A stretch of DNA of 5,895 nucleotides. Source: an uncultured Dermatophilus sp. (GTDB lineage Bacteria > Actinomycetota > Actinomycetes > Actinomycetales > Dermatophilaceae). Of the stretch, positions 1 to 5,685 are shown one piece after another. The notes under the pieces were generated by a model. That model did no database searches. It had not been told where the DNA came from and saw nothing but the letters and a program-made list of their open reading frames with translations. The stretch spans positions 1 through 5,895 of the forward strand of contig CAMCQD010000123.1 of the NCBI GenBank assembly GCA_945876925.1, read 5' to 3'. A program made the position numbers and the translations under genes. Every line of letters starts with the position of its first letter. Position 1 is the first letter of the stretch.

Positions 1-1144
1 GGGCCTGGCCGCCGAACGCGGCCTGGTACACGCCGACCAGCTTGGCCGGCAGCTGCACCACCACCGAGGCGGTCTGGGCCACGCCGTCGCGCAGCGCCAC
101 GGGAACCTCGGTGACCGGGCGGGTCACCGGGGCGGTGATGTCCCGGCTGTTCATGCCGAGGTAGCCGGCCCGCACGGTCTGCGGCTGCCCGGAGGGGCCG
201 GTCACGACCTGGCCGCTGCCGTCCAGCGCGGGCATGTCGGCGGTGATCGGGCGGGCGGTCAGGGTGATCTCCTGGCCGTCCCGCCGCACCACGATGCCGA
301 TGGCGCGCCCAGCGGCGGGGCGGACTGCCCTGGCGATGTCGGCGATGGAGCTGATGGGCTTGCCATCGATGGACAGGACCTGGTCTCCGGGGCGGATGCC
401 GGCCGCGGCTGCGGGAGAGGGCTCGTCGGCGGCGGTGCACGGTGCCTGGTTCGCGTCCGCGCTGGCCGAGGTCACCGGGCGGACGCACTCGGCCACGCTG
501 CTGACCTGCGCCCCGACTGCCTGCGGCACGCCAATCACCGTATACACGACGGTGAGCACGACTGCGGCGATGACGAGGTTCATGAACGGCCCGCCGAACA
601 TGACGATCAGCTTCTTAGGGGTGGACAGCTTGTAGAAGACCCGGTCTTCCTCACCGGGGCCGATCTCCTCCAGGGAGGCCTGCCGGGCCTCCTCGATGAG
701 GGCGGTCCAGGGCGCGCGGCGGCGCCTGGTGGCGGCGGCAGGAGCGCCCGGGGCGGCGCCCCCGGCTCCGGCAGCGCCCGCGGCGGCAGGAGCACCGGCC
801 GGAACGGCCACCTTGCTGCCGGCGCCCGAACCCTGCTCACCCGGCTCCCCGGACGCGGGAGCTACGGCCGCAGGAGCCGCGTCCGATCCGGCCGCCTGAG
901 CTGCCTGGGCATCCTTCCCGGGCGGGTACATGCCGATCATCCGGACGTAGCCGCCCAGGGGAATGGCCTTGATGCCGTACTCGGTATCGCCAGCCTTACG
1001 GCTCCACAAAGTCGGGCCGAACCCGATCATGTACTGCCGGCACAGCACGCCGAAGCGCTTGGCCGGCACCAGGTGCCCGATCTCGTGCAGCGCGATGGAC
1101 AGCCCGATGGCCACCACCATGAACAGCACGCCCAGTAGATACAT
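1..1144 (-). CDS. rip1: M50 site-2 protease (Rip1/RseP family), C-terminus outside window
   Basis: Intramembrane zinc metalloprotease. In this family it cuts membrane-anchored regulators such as anti-sigma factors within the bilayer; the substrate here is unknown. The 381 visible residues begin with a hydrophobic helix carrying the zinc motif HEIGH (residues 20-24), then a conserved loop with GGYVRMIG (64-71). A low-complexity Ala/Gly/Pro stretch follows (about 77-147). FYKLSTPKKL leads into FGGPFMN (183-189) and the second membrane helix (to about 205). A PDZ domain covers about 205-300, with the AAAGIRPGDQVLSIDGKPI core. The second catalytic motif (NxxPxxxLDGG) should lie beyond the window edge, so activity cannot be confirmed here. 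I chose ATG at 1144; an adjacent in-frame TTG at 1147 is better spaced from the ribosome binding site and may be the true start. The gene follows dxr, as in other actinobacteria where ispG comes next. Family identity is certain; the symbol follows mycobacterial usage. Confidence 0.93.
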   Translation of the reverse strand, partial: MYLLGVLFMVVAIGLSIALHEIGHLVPAKRFGVLCRQYMIGFGPTLWSRKAGDTEYGIKAIPLGGYVRMIGMYPPGKDAQAAQAAGSDAAPAAVAPASGEPGEQGSGAGSKVAVPAGAPAAAGAAGAGGAAPGAPAAATRRRRAPWTALIEEARQASLEEIGPGEEDRVFYKLSTPKKLIVMFGGPFMNLVIAAVVLTVVYTVIGVPQAVGAQVSSVAECVRPVTSASADANQAPCTAADEPSPAAAAGIRPGDQVLSIDGKPISSIADIARAVRPAAGRAIGIVVRRDGQEITLTARPITADMPALDGSGQVVTGPSGQPQTVRAGYLGMNSRDITAPVTRPVTEVPVALRDGVAQTASVVVQLPAKLVGVYQAAFGGQA

Positions 1145-1157
1145 CAACTGCTGATCG

Positions 1158-1168
1158 CCTTCTCTCCC
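1158..1168 (-). promoter_or_regulatory. Ribosome binding site of the site-2 protease gene
   Basis: The minus strand reads GGGAGAGAAGG between the dxr stop and the protease start. The AGAAGG part ends 10 bases before TTG at 1147 and 13 bases before ATG at 1144, so it leaves the choice between these adjacent start codons open and slightly favours TTG. Its presence shows that the protease is translated independently, even though it is probably on the dxr transcript. Confidence 0.6.
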
Positions 1169-1190
1169 GCCAACATGCCCGCTGCGGTAC

Positions 1191-2483
1191 TCACCTGCCC
1201 GCGATGACGCTGGCGGCCCGGGACCGGGCCCACGCATCAGCGGACAACACGCATTCAACGTCGTCCGCGCCGGAATGGTTCTGACCGGACCGCACTGATT
1301 CGTCCCAGTCGTCGATCACCCGGGCGACGGTGTCCACGATCTCCAGGAAACCGATGGCGCCCTCGTGGAAAGCGTCCACGCACACCTCGTTGGCGGCGTT
1401 GTACACCGCCGGATACGTGCCGCCGGCCTGCCCGGCCCGCCGCGCGAGCGCCACGGCCGGGAACGCCTCCTCGTCCAGCGGGAAGAACTCCCAGGTGGAC
1501 GCGGTGTCCCAGGAACACGGCCGGGCCGCGCCGGGAACCCGCGCGGGCCAGGCCATGCCCAGGGCGATCGGCAGGCGCATATCGGGCGGGCTGGCCTGGG
1601 CCAGGGTGGACCCGTCGGTGAACTCGACCATGGAGTGCACAACCGACTGCGGATGCACAGTGACGGCGATCCGCTCATATCCGATGCCGAACAGCAGGTG
1701 AGCCTCGATGACCTCAAGGCCCTTGTTGACCAGGGTGGCCGAGTTCGTGGTGACGACCCGGCCCATGTTCCACGTGGGGTGGGCCAGGGCCTGCTCCGGG
1801 GTGACCCCGGCGAGCTCGGCACGGGTGCGTCCGCGGAACGGCCCGCCGCTGGCGGTGAGCACGAGGCGGGACACTTCCCCGGGCGGCCCGCCGCGCAGGC
1901 ACTGAGCCAGGGCGGAGTGCTCGGAATCGACCGGGACGATCTGGCCGGGCGCGGCCGCCGCGGTGACCAGGTCGCCGCCGACGATGAGCGATTCCTTATT
2001 CGCCAGGGCGAGGGTGCTCCCGGCGGCCAGGGCAGCCAGGGTAGGGGCCAGCCCGATCGATCCGGTGATGCCGTTGAGCACCACGTCAGCCGGGCGGGCG
2101 GCCAGCTCGGCGGCGGCGCCGGGACCGACGAGGATCTCCGGCAGGGGCGCGTCGCCCAGGTGCGCGGCGGCGGCCCCCGCCTGGGCGAGCAGGGCACCCC
2201 CGCTCAGGGCCCCCGCCTGCGCAGCGGCCGTGGCGATCGTCTCACCGTAGCGGCGGCGGGCGTCGGCGATCGCGGCCCGCACCTGCTCGATGCTGCCGTC
2301 GGCGACCGCGACCGCCTCGGCTCCCAGCTCGACCGCCTGCCGGGCGAGCAGGCCCAGCTGACCGCCTCCGGCCGCGAGCGCGGTGATCCGGAACCGGTCA
2401 GGGTTGCGGATGGCGATGTCGATCGCCTGGGTGCCGATGGAGCCGGTGGAGCCGAGGAGGATCACGCTGCGCGGGGAAGTCAC
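1191..2483 (-). CDS. dxr: 1-deoxy-D-xylulose 5-phosphate reductoisomerase
   Basis: Cytosolic NADPH- and divalent-metal-dependent enzyme (EC 1.1.1.267) converting 1-deoxy-D-xylulose 5-phosphate to 2-C-methyl-D-erythritol 4-phosphate, the first committed MEP-pathway step toward isoprenoids. From GTG at 2483 it has 430 residues, slightly above the usual 390-415. Visible motifs: the NADPH Rossmann motif GSTGSIG (11-17), ANKESLIVGG (161-170), metal ligands in VDSEHS (D186, E188), TASGGPF (210-216), HPTWNMG of the active-site flap (235-241), NKGLEVIEAH (253-262, with E257 as the expected third metal ligand), HPQSVVHSMVEF (277-288), SPPDMRLPI (298-306) and NAANEV (362-367). An Ala-rich stretch at about 84-108 may explain the extra length. 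The frame stays open to an ATG at 2702, but those 73 residues have no family resemblance, so I start at the GTG six residues before the first Rossmann strand. No good Shine-Dalgarno precedes it. Probably in one operon with the downstream protease. Confidence 0.96.
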   Translation of the reverse strand: MTSPRSVILLGSTGSIGTQAIDIAIRNPDRFRITALAAGGGQLGLLARQAVELGAEAVAVADGSIEQVRAAIADARRRYGETIATAAAQAGALSGGALLAQAGAAAAHLGDAPLPEILVGPGAAAELAARPADVVLNGITGSIGLAPTLAALAAGSTLALANKESLIVGGDLVTAAAAPGQIVPVDSEHSALAQCLRGGPPGEVSRLVLTASGGPFRGRTRAELAGVTPEQALAHPTWNMGRVVTTNSATLVNKGLEVIEAHLLFGIGYERIAVTVHPQSVVHSMVEFTDGSTLAQASPPDMRLPIALGMAWPARVPGAARPCSWDTASTWEFFPLDEEAFPAVALARRAGQAGGTYPAVYNAANEVCVDAFHEGAIGFLEIVDTVARVIDDWDESVRSGQNHSGADDVECVLSADAWARSRAASVIAGR

Positions 2484-2515
2484 GGCGTCATTGTGGCCGG
2501 CTCGCGGGCTTGCGG

Positions 2516-2542
2516 CAGGCGGCCGTCGCGGAACAGGCGGCC
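2516..2542. repeat. Short direct repeat upstream of dxr
   Basis: The 9-mer CAGGCGGCC occurs at 2516-2524 and 2534-2542, an exact 18-base repeat distance, about 33-59 bases upstream of the dxr start. It could be a regulator half-site pair, but in DNA this GC-rich such short repeats arise easily. No function is assigned. Confidence 0.25.
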
Positions 2543-2582
2543 AGACCGGCCCCCAGGCCCCGGAGCACTCCCCCCGCGGGCA

Positions 2583-2611
2583 TCGGAATCCATCTCTCCC
2601 GGCGGTAAACT
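2583..2611 (+). promoter_or_regulatory. Candidate promoter for the small gene and oxidoreductase
   Basis: TAAACT at 2606-2611 is the only good TANNNT -10 match on the plus strand in the divergent gap between dxr and the small gene. The -35 side is weak: TCGGAA at 2583-2588 with 17-base spacing, or GGAATC at 2585-2590 with 15. The predicted RNA start would be near 2618, giving a leader of about 100 bases before ATG 2717. I see no matching -10 element for dxr on the other strand. Confidence 0.3.
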
Positions 2612-2716
2612 CAGGCAGGAGAACGTTTGCGCCGGACTGGCCAGCCGTACCGGCCGGCGCCGCGGACGGGGCGTTCCGGCAACCGGTCCGCCAGCCCACC
2701 ACGACGAAGGAGTCCC

Positions 2717-2887
2717 ATGGCCGGCAACGAGGGTCTCAGCCTCGGATATCGCATGTGGTGGAGCATCCGCCGGCTTGTGCTGACCGTGTTCGGCCCCGCC
2801 CAGCTCGGCGACGACGACCCCATGGAGAACCTGCGCCGCGAGCGCGAGGAGAAGATCCGCCAGGCCCGCGAGCGGCGCGGCGGCTGA
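2717..2887 (+). CDS. Small uncharacterised protein, 56 residues
   Basis: I do not recognise a named family. The start is ATG at 2717 with a strong ribosome binding site, AAGGAG at 2707-2712, four bases upstream. Residues about 8-30 are hydrophobic and aromatic with two arginines in the middle (GYRMWWSIRRLVLTVFGPAQ), which could lie on or dip into the membrane rather than form a clean transmembrane helix. A DDDP turn (32-35) is followed by a highly charged Arg/Glu-rich segment (36-56) likely to be a single helix or coiled coil. It lies divergent to dxr and 46 bases before the oxidoreductase, so the two plus-strand genes are probably co-transcribed. An alternative in-frame TTG at 2627, preceded by AGGAGA (2617-2622), would add 30 Arg/Pro-rich residues; that extension looks like translated non-coding DNA. 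That this is a real gene rests on the ribosome binding site, size and protein-like composition. Confidence 0.7.
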   Translation: MAGNEGLSLGYRMWWSIRRLVLTVFGPAQLGDDDPMENLRREREEKIRQARERRGG

Positions 2888-2933
2888 CCGCCGCTGCCCG
2901 GGCCCGGTATCTGCGCATCCGCGGGGGGAACCG

Positions 2934-3563
2934 ATGAAACTGCTCCTGCTCGGCTCGACCGGGCCAACCGGTCAGCACGTGCTGCGTTACGCGCTCGACG
3001 GGGGCGATGAGGTCACCGTCCTGGTCCGTAACCCGGCCAGGCTGGGCATCCTCGCCCGGCGGGTCAGGTTCGTGCAGGGCGATGCCCGCAGCGCGGACTA
3101 CCTCGCCCAGGCTATGGCGGGCCAGGACGCGGTGGTGTCGGCCCTGGGGCAGGGGCACCGCACCATCCGCCGCACGGGGCTGTTCACCGAAGCGGCCGCC
3201 GCGGTGACCGGGGCGATGGCCCGCACGGGGGTCCGGCGGCTGGTGTGGATGTCCTCGTTCGGGGTCGGCGGCACGTTCGCGCAGGCGTCGTGGGTGCAGC
3301 GGCTCAGCTACCGCACGCTGCTGCGGGGCATCTTCGCCGACAAGGCCGAGGCGGAGAAGGTGCTGCGGGCCGCGGATATCGACCTGACCGTGGTGTACCC
3401 GACGGCGCTGACCAACCAGCCGCCGGCCGGTTCGTACCGCACCGGGCAGGCCCTGAGGATGAAGGGCATGGCGACGATCGCCCGCGCCGACGTGGCCGGT
3501 TTCATGATCCAGGCCGTCCGCTCCCCTGACTGGTCCGGCCGCGACGCCATCGTGTCGAACTGA
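2934..3563 (+). CDS. NAD(P)-binding oxidoreductase, atypical SDR / NmrA-like
   Basis: A 209-residue single Rossmann-fold protein of the atypical short-chain dehydrogenase group (NmrA, BLVRB-like, YwnB-like). The nucleotide-binding motif GSTGPTG lies at residues 8-14 right after the first beta strand (KLLLLGSTG), followed by VTVLVRNPARL, where the arginine typically contacts NADPH phosphate. VRFVQGDA and DAVVSALG are the next strands and cofactor loops. RRLVWMSSFGVGG is the usual strand-4/5 region with paired serines, and LTVVYPTALTN is the conserved substrate-side strand. The catalytic YxxxK of classical SDRs is not evident; this group often works as flavin/quinone reductase, epimerase or redox sensor, so the substrate cannot be assigned. 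The length is usual for the group. ATG at 2934 is preceded by the purine-rich GGGGGGAA at 2923-2930. Probably expressed with the small gene upstream, and convergent with the exporter gene. Confidence 0.88.
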   Translation: MKLLLLGSTGPTGQHVLRYALDGGDEVTVLVRNPARLGILARRVRFVQGDARSADYLAQAMAGQDAVVSALGQGHRTIRRTGLFTEAAAAVTGAMARTGVRRLVWMSSFGVGGTFAQASWVQRLSYRTLLRGIFADKAEAEKVLRAADIDLTVVYPTALTNQPPAGSYRTGQALRMKGMATIARADVAGFMIQAVRSPDWSGRDAIVSN

Positions 3564-3575
3564 CCCGCCGCCCCG

Positions 3576-3594
3576 CGCCCCGGGGACCGGGGTG
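3576..3594 (+). terminator. Possible terminator hairpin after the oxidoreductase
   Basis: CGCCCCGG (3576-3583) and CCGGGGTG (3587-3594) form an eight-pair stem (one G-U) with a three-base loop, starting 13 bases after the oxidoreductase stop. No T-tract follows, so it is a weak match to an intrinsic terminator. U-poor hairpins of this type are common at actinobacterial gene ends, but function is inferred from position only. Confidence 0.4.
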
Positions 3595-3773
3595 TTCGCC
3601 GGGCTCACGCAGGCGTTCCAGCCCGCTGGCCTGCGCCCCCGGGGGCCGGACGGGATCACTAACCGCGTCCTGACCCCTGATGAGCGCTGACCTGGTCACA
3701 CCACCGTGCCTTCCCGCGGAGGTACCGGCCGCTCCCCGGGCCGGCTCACGCGCGCCGGGGGTGTCCGGCGGAC

Positions 3774-3869
3774 GTAGCGATCCCAAGTATCCCTTTCCCC
3801 GGCACCTGCGCACATTCACCTGCATAAACGCGCGCACCAACCCGAAAACGGGATACCTCCGATCGCTAC
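3774..3869 (-). repeat. 96-base symmetric long hairpin (possible structured RNA) downstream of the exporter
   Basis: The minus strand from 3869 to 3774 folds into one hairpin with two 45-base arms, no bulges and a six-base loop TGCAGG (3824-3819). From the base: nine Watson-Crick pairs (GTAGCGATC with GATCGCTAC), a four-base segment with two mismatches, seven pairs (GTATCCC with GGGATAC), a 13-base segment with eight pairs, then a 12-pair apical helix (TGCGCGCGTTTA with TGAATGTGCGCA). In total 38 of 45 positions pair, seven of them G-U. In the plus-strand RNA those seven would be A-C mismatches, leaving 31 pairs, so the structure favours minus-strand transcription. It starts 36 bases after the exporter stop and would lie in that mRNA's 3' region. 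No T-tract follows and no target-site duplication is visible. Candidates: 3' UTR element or small RNA, RNase III site, unusual terminator, or decayed palindromic repeat. The structure is read directly; the role is unknown. Confidence 0.7.
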
Positions 3870-3905
3870 CCGCCCGGCACCACACCCCCAGCCCGGACCC
3901 GCCCC

Positions 3906-5576
3906 TCACTCGCGGGCGTCGGCGCGGGCCCGGCGCAGGGAGCGCTCGCGGGCGCGGTCGCGGATCCGGCCGGCGTCGCGCTGGGCGGCCCGGCCGAGGT
4001 AGCTGCCGAGGCTGACCCCGGCGGCGAGCGCCAGCCCGATCGACATGGCCCCGGTGAGCGCGGCGAAGGCCTCCTCGTAGTCGCCGGGCCCGCTCGTGGC
4101 CCACAGGAACAGGCCGCTGTAAGTAGCGAGCCCGGGCAGCAGGGGCACGATCCCGGCGGTGGACAACGCCAGCGAGGGCACCTGGGCGACCCGGGCGAGC
4201 ACCTGGGCGAGCGCGCCCACGACCAGGGCGGCGATCCCGCTGGAGGCTGATGGTCCCAGGTTCAGCGGGGTGGCCAGCGCGTACACGAGCCACCCGACGC
4301 TGCCGGTGGCCAGGCAGAGCAGGGCGGTGTTCCCGCCCGCGTAGGAACTCAGCGCGAAGGTCCCCGCGATCAGCGCTGAGGCGATTACCTGCGTCTGCAG
4401 GCTGCTGGCCAGCCCGGTATAGGGTGCCACCTCCAGCGGTGCCCCCAGGGAGTGGCCGGCTTTCAGCACCGCCAGGATGCCCGCCACGATCCCGAGTGTC
4501 AGCACGACCACTTCGAATGAGCGGGCCGCGGCGGTGACGTAATACCCGTCGATGGCGTCCTGGGCGGCGCCAACCACGGAGAGCCCGGCGAGCAGCACGA
4601 CGATCCCGGTGGCCACCACGACCGACGCCGACACTCCCGCCAGCCCGGGCACCGACTGGCTGCCCGCGTAGACCAGTCCGATCGCCACGGCCGTGGGAAT
4701 CATCCCGCCGATGATCTGGGCGAAGAACGCCGGTAGCCGCCTGCGGGCTACCCACAGCTGGGCGCGGTCCACGGCGACGGCGTTGAACAGCGACAGCACG
4801 ACCTCGGCGATGGTGCCGCCGAGCTGGATGCATACCGACATTGCCATCGCCGCGGAGGCGACGGTGACGAATGAGCACCGGTATACCCGGCGCATGGAGG
4901 CGATCTCGTCGAAGGTCTCACGGGCCCGGGCCAGGTCGGGGCTGGGCGAGTCCTCGATGTCGTTGACGAGCTGCTGCAGCCGGGCCAGCCGCTCGTAGTC
5001 GGCGGTCCGGGCGCGGACCGTGCGCATCGTGGTGACCGGCGGCTCGGCTCCCCGGTAGTGGCACACGCTGATCGAGGTGAAGGTGACGTCGGCATGTACC
5101 GAGCGCAGCTTGAACACGGCCACGATGCGCAGCACGCTCGCGGTAACCTCGGCCGCCGATGCCCCGGTGGATAGCAGCGAGGTGGCTACGCGGGTCGCCA
5201 GGTCGATGACCTGGCGGGAGTGCTGCTCGTCTACTCCGTCCTGGATGGCCCGCAGGTCCAGGCTCCACGTGGGCGCCTGGTCCCCGGCGACTGCGCCTGC
5301 CACGGCCCCGGCCACGGCTTCGGTGGCCCGGTCGCGCCAGGACAGCTTGGGCGTGCCGGTGACGAGCATGGGCGCGGTCGCGTCCGGGGCTGGCAGGGCG
5401 TCGCTCGTTCCCGGTGCGTTGGCGGGCTTGCCGCCGTCTACGAGCCGCGCGACGCCCTCATCCGGCCCGGCCGCCGGGCTGAACTGCGGCGCCGCCGGCA
5501 TCGGCTGCGTATACGGCTCCTTCGCCGCGTCTCCCGGCGACCCGGCCCCGGCCGCCGTCCCAGACCCATCCGTCAC
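3906..5576 (-). CDS. thrE: Threonine/serine exporter family protein (fused ThrE-type)
   Basis: A 556-residue integral membrane protein of the ThrE family, whose Corynebacterium glutamicum member exports threonine and serine by proton-coupled efflux; substrate here is inferred. Residues 1 to about 105 are a disordered Ala/Pro/Gly-rich N-terminal tail. Residues about 120-235 form the conserved cytosolic part (LATRVATSLLSTGASAAEV at 126-144, then VHADVTFTSISVCH), followed by membrane helices from about 237 (N-terminal, DUF1212-like half) with the conserved GAAQDAIDGYYVTAAARSFE (336-354). The C-terminal ThrE_2-like half has helices from about 396 to 527, including VPLLPGLATYSGLF (477-490). About ten membrane segments are visible, then a basic Arg-rich tail. 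Enterobacteria encode the two halves as separate proteins (YjjP and YjjB); here they are fused, as in C. glutamicum (489 residues). GTG at 5576 has no strong ribosome binding site, so a later start within the disordered tail is possible. The gene is separated from the upstream acyl-CoA synthetase by a terminator. Confidence 0.88.
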   Translation of the reverse strand: MTDGSGTAAGAGSPGDAAKEPYTQPMPAAPQFSPAAGPDEGVARLVDGGKPANAPGTSDALPAPDATAPMLVTGTPKLSWRDRATEAVAGAVAGAVAGDQAPTWSLDLRAIQDGVDEQHSRQVIDLATRVATSLLSTGASAAEVTASVLRIVAVFKLRSVHADVTFTSISVCHYRGAEPPVTTMRTVRARTADYERLARLQQLVNDIEDSPSPDLARARETFDEIASMRRVYRCSFVTVASAAMAMSVCIQLGGTIAEVVLSLFNAVAVDRAQLWVARRRLPAFFAQIIGGMIPTAVAIGLVYAGSQSVPGLAGVSASVVVATGIVVLLAGLSVVGAAQDAIDGYYVTAAARSFEVVVLTLGIVAGILAVLKAGHSLGAPLEVAPYTGLASSLQTQVIASALIAGTFALSSYAGGNTALLCLATGSVGWLVYALATPLNLGPSASSGIAALVVGALAQVLARVAQVPSLALSTAGIVPLLPGLATYSGLFLWATSGPGDYEEAFAALTGAMSIGLALAAGVSLGSYLGRAAQRDAGRIRDRARERSLRRARADARE

Positions 5577-5615
5577 CCCACTACTGTGGCTGACCAGTCG
5601 CGGTACCGGAAATTA

Positions 5616-5668
5616 CGCGCGCGGACGGCCGGGCGGGAGTTGCCTGGCCGCCGGGCCGTCCGCGCGCG
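5616..5668 (-). terminator. Strong intrinsic terminator between the acyl-CoA synthetase and exporter genes
   Basis: Arms at 5616-5636 and 5648-5668 are complementary over 21 positions with one G-G mismatch (5631 with 5653), around an 11-base loop. On the minus strand the stem is followed directly by TAATTT (5615-5610), a short T-rich run that is striking in this GC-rich DNA and fits intrinsic termination. It starts 17 bases after the acyl-CoA synthetase stop, so it should end that transcript and insulate the exporter gene, which would then need its own promoter. The same TAATTT could double as a -10 element for the exporter, but I see no matching -35. Confidence 0.8.
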
Positions 5669-5685
5669 CAGCCCTGAGGCCGCGG

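Larger units (their letters stand above)
3564..3905. other. Convergent intergenic region, no gene seen
   Basis: This 342-base gap lies between the stops of the plus-strand oxidoreductase and the minus-strand exporter. It is rich in self-complementary GC tracts: a stem at 3576-3594, a perfect 12-base palindrome GCCCCCGGGGGC at 3635-3646, a six-pair stem 3725-3730 with 3739-3744, and an 11-base inverted repeat GTCCGGCGGAC at 3763-3773 that abuts a 96-base hairpin (3774-3869). Open frames crossing the gap have no ribosome binding site and run into antisense of the exporter, so I call no protein here. Confidence 0.7.

Noticed and set aside
234..635. A 133-codon plus-strand open frame at the left end
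   Set aside because: Antisense to the site-2 protease PDZ region, with no ribosome binding site or recognisable domain.
1316..2197. A 293-codon minus-strand open frame inside dxr
   Set aside because: It is a second reading frame of the dxr coding strand, Pro/Arg/Ser-rich and without motifs.
2484..2702. N-terminal extension of dxr to the ATG at 2702
   Set aside because: The 73 extra residues lack similarity to the enzyme family and would push dxr into the leader of the divergent small gene; GTG 2483 puts the start just before the Rossmann strand as expected.
1365..2783. A 472-codon plus-strand open frame opposite dxr
   Set aside because: It lies antisense to a certain dxr gene, is Gly/Arg/Asp-rich without recognisable motifs, and follows from GC-rich codon bias on the other strand.
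3803..3823. Two CACCTGC copies 14 bases apart as a tandem operator
   Set aside because: Both copies fall inside the apical part of the long hairpin, so I do not treat them as a separate site.
3774..3869. Integron attC site or transposon with terminal inverted repeats
   Set aside because: No GTTRRRY/RYYYAAC boxes, no integrase or transposase in the window and no target-site duplication; symmetric pairing continues through the whole element rather than only its ends.
3680..4015. A 111-codon plus-strand open frame in the convergent gap
   Set aside because: It has no ribosome binding site, its second half is antisense to thrE, and its middle is the long hairpin.
3502..4878. A 458-codon minus-strand open frame overlapping the exporter and the convergent gap
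   Set aside because: It is an alternative frame of thrE, extremely Arg/Gly-rich, and extends antisense into the oxidoreductase; the ThrE frame has clear family motifs.
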